A stretch of 39,775 nucleotides of DNA. Source: Planctomycetota bacterium. GTDB lineage: Bacteria > Planctomycetota > PUPC01 > DSUN01. The DNA lies in the NCBI GenBank assembly GCA_035384565.1, contig DAOOIT010000054.1:1-39775 (forward strand), written 5' to 3'. Shown here piece after piece: positions 8,000 to 16,934 of this stretch (positions are counted from its first letter, which is position 1; every line of letters begins with the position of its first letter). The notes beneath the pieces were generated by a model that saw only the letters and a list, made by a program, of their open reading frames with translations, had not been told where the DNA came from and searched no databases. The translations under genes and the position numbers were made by a program.

Positions 8000-8132
8000 C
8001 CGGCCATCCCCCCTCACATGCTGGCTCATCCCGCAGATGAGCGAGCATGGCCGGAACCGCGAGAATCGCCCATTCTCGCCCATCTACCCATGCTGTATCA
8101 CCTTCCCCCTCTCGGGGTTGATACAGCATGGG
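8000..8132 (-). other. Cluster of nested palindromes, candidate structured RNA
   Basis: Reading the minus strand there are three hairpins. Hairpin 1 (8132-8087) has arms CCCATGCTGTATCA and TGATACAGCATGGG, 14 bp perfect, enclosing CCCC-GAGA-GGGG, which would be a second helix capped by a GNRA tetraloop on the minus strand only. Hairpin 2 (8077-8061) is GAGAAT, loop GGGCG, ATTCTC. Hairpin 3 (8054-8000) has CCGGCC closing with GGCCGG and an inner 13-nt arm CATGCTCGCTCAT against ATGAGCCAGCATG with one mismatch and a 7-nt loop. Hairpins 1 and 3 share the outer sequence CCATGCT/AGCATG. The cluster lies between the stop of the 585-aa secreted protein gene (8313) and the helicase start (7693), all on the minus strand. 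It could be a 3' UTR structure, an operon leader or a REP-type mobile palindrome. Confidence 0.7.
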
Positions 8133-8312
8133 CAGGCGGCGCCGGCCAGCCACTCGGCAGAGCCCTCCCGAGAAACCGCCAGGCCCGCAACGAGCAGGCA
8201 TGCCCTCGCCCCGCACCAGGGCAGTCGAGCCAAGATCGCCAACCCCGAAGAGCCTCGCGGAATGCCTGTGCGCGTCCGCGCCAGAGTCGGCTGACACGCC
8301 GTCTCACGCCGG

Positions 8313-10070
8313 CTATTGGCCGCTCGCGGCTGGGGGCGCGATGGCCCCGGGCGGGTACGCCTGGTCGTAGAGTTCCTTGATCTTGGCGTTGTAGCCGTCG
8401 TCGAACCAGCCCCGGAAGAACAGGCTATCGCCGTGGCGGACTCCCTCCAGGAGTTCGCCGCGCCGCTTGTCCCAATCCGCAGGGGAGAGATTGACCGACT
8501 GGCAGACACTGAAGGCCCCCGGCAGCAGCTCGAGCACTTCGGGCGGCGTGCGGGCGCCGCTGTAGGGCGGCTGGAGGTACTGGGCGGCGTAGGCCCACTG
8601 AGCGGGCGCGCCCGTGCCCAATTCCGGGATGAGCAGCACGTCGGGATGCCGCCGAGCAACGTCGCGCCAAACGTGGCTGTCGAGGAGCGCCCAGCCGAAC
8701 TCCTGCTTCTCGCCAGCCTGGCGATAGACGCCGTTGGTGTCCACATAGAAGATCGTGCAGCCCCAGTTCTTCCTGGCATACTCGATCTTGCGGCACATCC
8801 GCTCGACCAGGGGGTAGAACCGCCACCAGGGCAGGCCCTTGGGCCAGATCGCGCTGAAGTCGTCGCCGAGCGGATTGCGTTCGGGCCCGTGGCTGCCAGT
8901 GCCGTGCGACCAGCCCTTCTTTGCCTCAAGGTAGACCTGGGTCGGCCGGATGCAGCAGCCCGTGCGCAGGCCGGCATCGAGGAACTTCTTGAAGAACTCA
9001 GGATAGATGTCCTCGACCTCCGGAGCCAGCACCTTCACCATGCGCGGATCGCCGACATAGGTGATCGGATGCGGATTCTCAGCGCCCTCCGGGTCCCACA
9101 CGATCATGCCCTGGGCGTTCGTCTTCTTGAGCGACTTGATGCAGCGGTCGGCGAACTCCATGAAGAGCTTGCGCAGCTCGGCCTTGCCTTCGGGGGTGCG
9201 GACATCGAGGTCCTTCTTGTCGAACCAGTTGCGGGGGTTGTTCTCCGGCCCCTTGCCCTTGCCGACGAAGATGGTGCCGATGGGCCGGCGGTCCTTCCAG
9301 GCGATGCGCGGCTGGTGGTGCGTTCGGAACGCCTCGCACAGGTCTGCCGGGGGCTTGCCCTCGGCGCCCTCGGCCGGGGCGAACCGCAGCGAAAACGCGA
9401 TGGCCAGGCTCTTGCCCGGTTCGACGCGGGGCAGCCCGAGGTAGTGGTAGAACACCGCGCCCGGCTCCATCATCATGACCCCACCCTTCAGCACGACCGG
9501 CGACTCGCTCTTTCCCCCCGCGGCCAGCCCGAAGTTCAGCGGAATCATGGTCTCGCAGCACAGCAGGAGCCTGGCAGCGCCGAACGTCGCCTCGACAACA
9601 CCGAGGCGGTCGGGCAGCGTCTCGATCCAGCGGCCCTGCTTGGGCTTGGCGGGCGGCGCCGGGAAGGCCAGGCCCAGGGGCTCGATCTCGAAGTCGGCGA
9701 TGGCGAACTTCGAGTCGTTCGTGAGGGTGACCGCGATGCCCAGCCGGTCGGCCGCGGGCGCGTAGGCGAACGACACTGAGCCCCACGGATAGCCATAGGT
9801 CAGCCGCCGGGCGGCCGCGTCGAAGCTCGCCTTGGGATTCGAGCCGTCCAGCCTGTCGAACGAGTAGGCCTTCTCCTGCTTCGCATCGAGCGTCTCGTGC
9901 TCGAAGACGATCCTCTTGACCTGTGGCCTCCCGTCCTTCAAGAGGTTGGTGCCCGACCAGGCCAGGCGGCCCAGCCCGCTCTCGGCGACCGTGACTTCCA
10001 GCTTGTCCGCGGCGGAGACGCTCGCCGCCGAAACCGCAATCACGAGCACTACACTGAGCCGTCGGAGCAT
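8313..10070 (-). CDS. Secreted protein of unknown function, possibly glycosidase-like
   Basis: The 585-residue protein begins with a Sec signal peptide (MLRRLSVVLVIAVSAASVSAA). After it comes an all-beta region (about 25-260: GRLAWSGTNLLKDGRPQVKR, LGIAVTLTNDSKFAIADFEI) and then an alpha/beta part (about 280-570) that reads like a TIM-barrel glycoside hydrolase: QGMIVWDPEGAENPHPITYVGDPRM, FLDAGLRTGCCIRPTQVYLE, GCTIFYVDTNGVYRQAGE, HPDVLLIPELGTG. FYVDTNG and LIPELG end predicted strands and place acidic residues where such enzymes keep theirs. I do not recognise a named family, so the catalytic role is an inference. The start is ATG 10070 with AGGAGACGGCAG upstream, and a strong promoter lies at 10138-10110. 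Confidence 0.75.
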   Translation of the reverse strand: MLRRLSVVLVIAVSAASVSAADKLEVTVAESGLGRLAWSGTNLLKDGRPQVKRIVFEHETLDAKQEKAYSFDRLDGSNPKASFDAAARRLTYGYPWGSVSFAYAPAADRLGIAVTLTNDSKFAIADFEIEPLGLAFPAPPAKPKQGRWIETLPDRLGVVEATFGAARLLLCCETMIPLNFGLAAGGKSESPVVLKGGVMMMEPGAVFYHYLGLPRVEPGKSLAIAFSLRFAPAEGAEGKPPADLCEAFRTHHQPRIAWKDRRPIGTIFVGKGKGPENNPRNWFDKKDLDVRTPEGKAELRKLFMEFADRCIKSLKKTNAQGMIVWDPEGAENPHPITYVGDPRMVKVLAPEVEDIYPEFFKKFLDAGLRTGCCIRPTQVYLEAKKGWSHGTGSHGPERNPLGDDFSAIWPKGLPWWRFYPLVERMCRKIEYARKNWGCTIFYVDTNGVYRQAGEKQEFGWALLDSHVWRDVARRHPDVLLIPELGTGAPAQWAYAAQYLQPPYSGARTPPEVLELLPGAFSVCQSVNLSPADWDKRRGELLEGVRHGDSLFFRGWFDDGYNAKIKELYDQAYPPGAIAPPAASGQ

Positions 10071-10109
10071 CTGCCGTCTCCTCTCACACAGGGTGGTCTG
10101 GCCTCGGCA

Positions 10110-10138
10110 ATCTTACGGCGACGGGCCGGGGACGTCAA
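10110..10138 (-). promoter_or_regulatory. Housekeeping-type promoter for the 585-aa secreted protein gene
   Basis: On the minus strand TTGACG (10138-10133), 17 nt, TAAGAT (10115-10110). The expected start of transcription is about 30 nt upstream of the ATG at 10070. Confidence 0.75.
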
Positions 10139-10158
10139 GAACCAGAGGAACTGCTTTC

Positions 10159-10256
10159 CTCGTCGCTACGCTCTGCCCTTCTTCCTCGTCCCTCCGCTCT
10201 GCTCCTTATTTCTCGTCCCTACGCTCTGCTCCCTGTTTCTCGTCCCTACGCTCTGC
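10159..10256. repeat. Four-copy CTCGTC...CTCTGC tandem repeat
   Basis: The 18-mer CTCGTCSCTMCGCTCTGC occurs four times, at 10159, 10185, 10212 and 10239, with a 26-27 nt period and a variable pyrimidine-rich filler (TCCTTATTT, TCCCTGTTT). The last copy runs into GTGGGGACG, which can fold back on CGTCCC. Read as protein the plus strand gives repeated VPTLCVGT-like peptides, a pattern I remember from many over-predicted small proteins in planctomycete genomes; that recollection is unverified. Confidence 0.8.
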
Positions 10257-10343
10257 GTGGGGACGGGCTTCCTGGCCGCTCCGCGGCCTCCTCTCTTCCG
10301 CGCGCGCCGGAGCGGGAACCTCCCGCGGGTTGCGAGTATGTGC

Positions 10344-10592
10344 TTAGCGTGCGTGGTCATGTGTTTCTGTCAGGGAGAAGTGCTGGAGTTCGTGGGCAGG
10401 GGCCCGACTCACCATGAGGGGAGGAGGAACAGCGGCAGGGCCCGCCTGGAGGCCCTCGAGGGCGAGAACCGGCACCTGCGCGAGCGGGCGGATGGCCAGA
10501 CTGCCCAGTTCGTCGGCCCGCCACCAGAAGGCCGCGGCCCGCCCGCCGAGGGTGCGGCCCGTGACGAAGTCCAGAACATCCGCCTTGCGCAT
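10344..10592 (-). CDS. Possible small hypothetical protein
   Basis: An 82-residue reading frame starts at ATG 10592 with AGAGGGG 7 nt upstream and begins MRKADVLDFVTGRTLGGRAA. Most third codon positions are G or C, as in neighbouring real genes, and the frame is intact between the C45 gene (divergent) and the repeat array. I do not recognise the family and see no signal peptide or membrane segment. It could be real or a chance frame in GC-rich DNA. Confidence 0.4.
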   Translation of the reverse strand: MRKADVLDFVTGRTLGGRAAAFWWRADELGSLAIRPLAQVPVLALEGLQAGPAAVPPPLMVSRAPAHELQHFSLTETHDHAR

Positions 10593-10605
10593 CGCGGTTC
10601 CCCTC

Positions 10606-10633
10606 TTGCCAACCCCCCGCCGGATTGTATATG
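10606..10633 (+). promoter_or_regulatory. Promoter for the C45-like gene
   Basis: TTGCCA (10606-10611), 16 nt, TATATG (10628-10633). Transcription would start near 10640, about 30 nt before the GTG at 10669. Confidence 0.55.
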
Positions 10634-10668
10634 GTGAAGCAGAGGGACCGCAAGCAGCAGGAGCCAAC

Positions 10669-11961
10669 GTGTTCGCAGAGCGCATCCGACACCATAGCCG
10701 CTTGGCGATGCTGGCCGCCTACGCTCTCGCGGCGCAGCTCTGCACGGGCTGCTACGTGCTCAAGGAATCCGTCGTCAAGGCCCCGCACCCGATGGAGGCG
10801 GGAGCCGTCGAGCACGGGCGCTTCGTGCGGGTCGAGGGCGTGGGTGTGCTCACGCTGTGGGGCAACCCCTACGAGCGCGGCTTCGCCCAGGGCCGGCTCC
10901 TGGCACCCGCCATCCTGGACATGGTGGACGCCGTGTGCGGCTCGAACCTGCTGCTGACACACAAGAAGGACTACGAACGGGTGATCCTGCCGCTGGTCGA
11001 GCGATTCGAGTTCGAGCCTGACTACGAGCTGGAGCTACAGGGCATCTTCGACGGCGTGAGGCAGGCCCTCGGCGACGGCGCGGTGTTACGGCGGCTCGGC
11101 CGGCCGCTCACACGGAACGACCTGAAGGCCTATAACACGGCGGGCGACTGGTGCCGTCAGGCCTGCTCGACCTTCGCCGCCTGGGGCCACCGCACGAGGG
11201 ACGGCCACGTGTGGGTCGGCCGCAACTTCGACTTTCTGCCCGTCAAGGCGTTCTTCTCGCACCAGATGCTCGTGGTGCACGAGGCCCACGAGGGCAAGCG
11301 CGCCTTCGCCGCCGTGACCGCGCCGGGGATGATCGGCTGCCTCACCGGCATCAACGAGGCCGGCGTGTTCGTCTCCGTGCACGACGTGTTCCTGCCCCGC
11401 CGCCCGCTGGAGGGGAGCTACAGCCCGCGCCTGCTGGTGCTGCGGCGGCTGATGGAGAACTGCTCGGCCACCGACCTGGCGGCGCAGGCCGTGCCGCTGC
11501 TCGAGGCGCGTCAGCAGATGTTCGACAACGCGATCCTCCTCGCCGCGCCCGTCACAGATGGCACGCCGCCCGCCCTCGTTTTCGAGTACAACAACGACTA
11601 CGCGAATGACCGCGGCGTCACGGTACGCGGGCCCGCAGAGAACGAGCCCGAGTTGGCCCAGGAGATGCTCGCCTGCACGAACCACTTCCGCAAGCGCCGC
11701 AAGCAGCCCTTCGCACTCGCCGACTACCGCTATCCCCTGCTGCGGCGCGTGCTCCACGCCGAGACGCGCGGCGAGGAGAAGCTCGGCTTCGAGGCCGCCC
11801 GGAAGGCCATGGGGGCGGTTCGCCTCCCCATCACCTCGCACACCGTCGTGGCCGACCTGAACACGCTGGACTTCTGGTTCGCCACGGGCGAGTTCCTCGA
11901 GCCGCCGCACCGGGGCGACTTCGTGAAGCTGCCCGTGAAGAGCTGGCTCGCGGGCAAGTAG
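10669..11961 (+). CDS. C45 family acyltransferase/hydrolase-like lipoprotein
   Basis: The 430-residue protein resembles the Ntn-hydrolase group that includes C45 acyl-CoA:6-APA acyltransferase and acid-ceramidase-like enzymes, which self-cleave in front of a cysteine. The pattern WCRQACSTFAAWGHRTRDG followed by VWVGRNFDF matches the family's new N-terminal Cys (here Cys166) and its RNxD motif; GCLTGINEAGVFVSVHDV is the family's G.NE.G block. The N-terminus has a hydrophobic stretch ending LCTGC (Cys28), an imperfect lipobox, so membrane anchoring is likely but not certain. The start GTG 10669 has AGGAG six bases upstream and suits the promoter at 10606-10633. The BNR-repeat gene follows after 18 bp, so the two are probably one operon. 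The substrate is unknown. Confidence 0.85.
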   Translation: MFAERIRHHSRLAMLAAYALAAQLCTGCYVLKESVVKAPHPMEAGAVEHGRFVRVEGVGVLTLWGNPYERGFAQGRLLAPAILDMVDAVCGSNLLLTHKKDYERVILPLVERFEFEPDYELELQGIFDGVRQALGDGAVLRRLGRPLTRNDLKAYNTAGDWCRQACSTFAAWGHRTRDGHVWVGRNFDFLPVKAFFSHQMLVVHEAHEGKRAFAAVTAPGMIGCLTGINEAGVFVSVHDVFLPRRPLEGSYSPRLLVLRRLMENCSATDLAAQAVPLLEARQQMFDNAILLAAPVTDGTPPALVFEYNNDYANDRGVTVRGPAENEPELAQEMLACTNHFRKRRKQPFALADYRYPLLRRVLHAETRGEEKLGFEAARKAMGAVRLPITSHTVVADLNTLDFWFATGEFLEPPHRGDFVKLPVKSWLAGK

Positions 11962-11979
11962 CTCAGGAAGGAGGGCCGC

Positions 11980-13386
11980 ATGTTCGCACGTCCCCCACGT
12001 ATCGCCCGCGCCGCACTTGCGCTCGCCATCGCCAGCGCGGGCATGGCAGGAGAAAAGCTGATGCAGGGAACACTGGTGTCGCCCCCAAAGGACGACGGCT
12101 ATCGCGGCATCTGGTACTTCAACCAGCCTTCGAAGGACGAGTACGTCTACAAGTACAGCGGCGGCCTGGGCACCTACCCCGCCAACCACATCCCCTTCTG
12201 CCTCTACGCCCCCGCCGCGAACAAGACGTTTTTCGTCTACGGCGGCACGTCGAAGGGCAAGCATAACCTACTGGAAATGGTGAGCTTCTACGACCACGCG
12301 ACGGGCACCGTGCCCCGCCCCCGCGTCCTGCACGACAAGCAGACCGACGACGCGCACGACAACCCCGTGCTCTCGATGGACGGCGACGGCCACCTGTGGG
12401 TCTTCTGCTCATCCCACGGCACATCGCGCCCGTCGTTCATCTACCGCAGCGTGAAACCCTACGACATCGAGGCGTTCGAGCTCACGCTCAAGACCAACTT
12501 CTCGTATCCCCAGCCCTGGTGGATCGAGGGCAAGGGCTTCCTCTTCCTCCACACGCTCTATCGCAAAGGGCGCATGCTCCACTGGTCCACCAGCCCCGAC
12601 GGGCGCACCTGGAGCGAGCCGCAGCGCCTGGCCGGCATCGCCGAAGGCCACTACCAGGTGAGCTGGCCCCACAAGGGCAAGGTCGGCACCGCCTTCATGT
12701 ACCACCCCCTCAAGCTCGGCCTCAACTGGCGCACGAACCTCTACTACCTCGAAACCGACGACCTGGGCAAGACCTGGAAGACCGCCGACGGCAAGACCAT
12801 CACCCCGCCGCTGACCGAGGTGAAGAACGAGGCCCTCCTCCGCGACTATGAGGCCGAGAAGCTCCTCGTCTACATCCACAGCCTGAGCTTCGACGCCCAG
12901 GGGCGCCCCATCATCCTCTACCTCACGAGCAAGGGCTACCAGAGCGGCCCTGCCAACGGCCCCCGCACCTGGACCACCGCCCACTGGACAGGCACGGAGT
13001 GGGCCTTCCGCCCCGTCACCACGTCGGAGAGCAACTACGACTGCGGCTGCCTCCACGTCGAGCCCGACGGCACCTGGCGCGTCATCGGCCCCACCGAGCC
13101 CGGCCCCCAGCCCTACAACCCCGGCGGCGAGATGGCCCTGTGGACGAGCCAGGACGAGGGGAAGACCTGGACGATGGCCCGCCCGATGACGAAGGGCAGC
13201 CCCTACAATCACACCTACGCCCGCCGCCCGCTCGGCGCCCACCCCGACTTCTACGCATTCTGGGCCGATGGCCACGCGCGCCAGCCGTCCGACTCGCGCC
13301 TCTACTTCTGCGACAAGGCGGGCAACGTCCGCCGCCTGCCGCCGCTGATGAAAGAGGAGAACGAAACGCCCCTGCCGGTGGACTGA
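11980..13386 (+). CDS. Secreted BNR-repeat (sialidase-fold) protein
   Basis: The 468-residue protein has a signal peptide (ARAALALAIASAGMAG) and a six-bladed propeller of the BNR_4 type. Asp-box motifs are visible: SPDGRTWSEP (about 205-214), ETDDLGKTWKT (about 258-268) and SQDEGKTWTM (about 395). HDNPVLSMDGDGHLWVF and GGLGTYPANHIPFCLYAPAANKTFFVYGG are typical of this family, which is often found next to polysaccharide-degrading enzymes. Enzymes of this fold hydrolyse or eliminate sugar residues, but I cannot name the substrate. The start ATG 11980 has AAGGAGGG 4 nt upstream. It lies 18 bp after the C45-like gene. Its end converges on the AMMECR1 gene across an ACACGGAC array. Confidence 0.88.
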   Translation: MFARPPRIARAALALAIASAGMAGEKLMQGTLVSPPKDDGYRGIWYFNQPSKDEYVYKYSGGLGTYPANHIPFCLYAPAANKTFFVYGGTSKGKHNLLEMVSFYDHATGTVPRPRVLHDKQTDDAHDNPVLSMDGDGHLWVFCSSHGTSRPSFIYRSVKPYDIEAFELTLKTNFSYPQPWWIEGKGFLFLHTLYRKGRMLHWSTSPDGRTWSEPQRLAGIAEGHYQVSWPHKGKVGTAFMYHPLKLGLNWRTNLYYLETDDLGKTWKTADGKTITPPLTEVKNEALLRDYEAEKLLVYIHSLSFDAQGRPIILYLTSKGYQSGPANGPRTWTTAHWTGTEWAFRPVTTSESNYDCGCLHVEPDGTWRVIGPTEPGPQPYNPGGEMALWTSQDEGKTWTMARPMTKGSPYNHTYARRPLGAHPDFYAFWADGHARQPSDSRLYFCDKAGNVRRLPPLMKEENETPLPVD

Positions 13387-13387
13387 T

Positions 13388-13452
13388 GCGGACGAACACG
13401 AACACAGAAGCCGGATGGCCCCGTCCGTGTATGCCCGTGTCAGTCCGTGTGG
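13388..13452. repeat. ACACGGAC array at a convergent gene end
   Basis: On the minus strand the units CACACGGACTG, ACACGGGCAT and ACACGGACGG are followed by inverted units (GTGTTCGTGTTCGTCCGC). The array begins inside the AMMECR1 gene: it supplies the last codons SHTD and the TGA stop at 13442-13440. It fills the space between two convergent genes, where a weak fold-back could terminate both. Confidence 0.65.
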
Positions 13453-14018
13453 CTCGGTTCCTCCCCGAACACTTCGGCCGTGTAGGTGAACACCTCGGCC
13501 TCGCCTGTGCGCCAGGCGTCGGGCGGCAGGCCCGCCTTGTGGGCGCAGCAGGACGAGAGGAATTGCTCCTTGGTCATGCGGTGCTCGGTGGCCACCTGGG
13601 GCAGGAAGGTGCCGGCGCCGCCGTGCCTGCCCACCACGTAGATGCCGTGCACCCCCAGCTCGATGTCGAGGGGGTTGGCGATCTTCGTCATCGGCGAGAG
13701 CACCGAGATCTCGATGCGAAGGTCCGGCAGATCGTGCCGCGTGAGGGGCTGGCCGAAGAAACGCGAGTCCTCGGTCGCCGAGGCGCGGGCCATGTCGGCC
13801 ACCACACGCCAGAGCGGCTGCCGCGCGGTGAAGCAGCCCAGACAGCCGCGCAGCCGGCCGCGCGTGGTGAGGGTGACGAAGCAGCCGCGCTGGGCCTGAA
13901 GTTCCGGGTCGTCGCACGCGGGCACGCTCGGGCGCTCGCCCCGAACGGCCGCCTCCACGCTGCGGCGGGCGATCTCGAGCAGCTTCTGGCGGGCCTGAGG
14001 GCTCAACTCGCCAGCCAT
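13440..14018 (-). CDS. AMMECR1-domain protein (AmmeMemoRadiSam system protein A type)
   Basis: The 192-residue protein has the AMMECR1 hallmark RGCLGC (residues 57-62), GCFVTLTTRGRLRGCLG, DSRFFGQPLTRHDLPDLRIEISVLS, and GIYVVGRHGGAGTFLPQVA. These features match the whole family and the length is normal. In many bacteria and archaea this gene accompanies a Memo-like protein and a radical SAM protein; neither is in this window. The molecular function is not established. The start ATG 14018 comes 3 nt after the gyrA stop (14022), so translation is probably coupled to gyrA. Its last codons lie in an ACACGGAC repeat array, so the C-terminal SHTD may be repeat-derived. Confidence 0.92.
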   Translation of the reverse strand: MAGELSPQARQKLLEIARRSVEAAVRGERPSVPACDDPELQAQRGCFVTLTTRGRLRGCLGCFTARQPLWRVVADMARASATEDSRFFGQPLTRHDLPDLRIEISVLSPMTKIANPLDIELGVHGIYVVGRHGGAGTFLPQVATEHRMTKEQFLSSCCAHKAGLPPDAWRTGEAEVFTYTAEVFGEEPSHTD

Positions 14019-14021
14019 CGG

Positions 14022-16577
<2,556 letters not shown>

Positions 16578-16672
16578 AGGGCGCGCTGTTCTGGTGTATC
16601 TGCCGTAAGTATTGTATTACCAGTGGCTTATGTCACCCGAGTCCGTCGGCAGTCACAGCGGGCGCGGGCACT

Positions 16673-16693
16673 CTCCTCATCGTCCATGAGGAG
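16673..16693 (-). promoter_or_regulatory. Perfect hairpin at the 5' end of the gyrA transcript
   Basis: On the minus strand CTCCTCAT, loop GGACG, ATGAGGAG: an 8-bp perfect stem with a 5-nt loop. It starts about 6 nt after the gyrA -10 box, so it would form at the very 5' end of the mRNA. It also contains ATGs that open a 19-codon frame, MDDEESARARCDCRRTRVT, within the leader. A role in mRNA stability or control is an inference. Confidence 0.55.
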
Positions 16694-16698
16694 CTTGG

Positions 16699-16728
16699 AT
16701 TATACCATTTCAGGGCCGGCATGAGCAA
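16699..16728 (-). promoter_or_regulatory. gyrA promoter with extended -10
   Basis: On the minus strand TGG-TATAAT (TATAAT at 16704-16699, perfect, with TG one base upstream). TTGCTC (16728-16723) sits 18 nt upstream as a weak -35. The predicted transcript has a leader of about 115 nt before the gyrA ATG. Confidence 0.75.
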
Positions 16729-16819
16729 GCCTATTTTGCCCTCCAAAGGCCCCGTCTTCCCCCTGGAACTTGCTGCGGCAATCGTGTAGACTGCGAGTGT
16801 TCCAGGGTCGCGCGAAGGC

Positions 16820-16909
16820 GATAGGACCGATAGGACCACCTACGCCTCGTTTCTGTGTCCCATCCGTCCTATCGCTCCTGTCGGCCCTGTCTGCCCTATC
16901 CGTCCCATC
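16820..16909. repeat. 9-nt period array with inverted units
   Basis: Six consecutive 9-mers run from 16856 to 16909: TGTCCCATC, CGTCCTATC, GCTCCTGTC, GGCCCTGTC, TGCCCTATC, CGTCCCATC (consensus NGYCCYRTC). Eighteen nt before them are two inverted units, GATAGGACC twice (16820-16837), complementary to GTCCTATC at 16866-16873. The array ends 25 bp before the ATG of the PQQ-like gene. Confidence 0.8.
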
Positions 16910-16934
16910 GCCACTCCAGTGGAGGCTGAATCCC

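Noticed and set aside
10159..10256. Possible CRISPR array
   Set aside because: Only four repeats with 8-9 nt fillers that resemble each other; no cas genes nearby.
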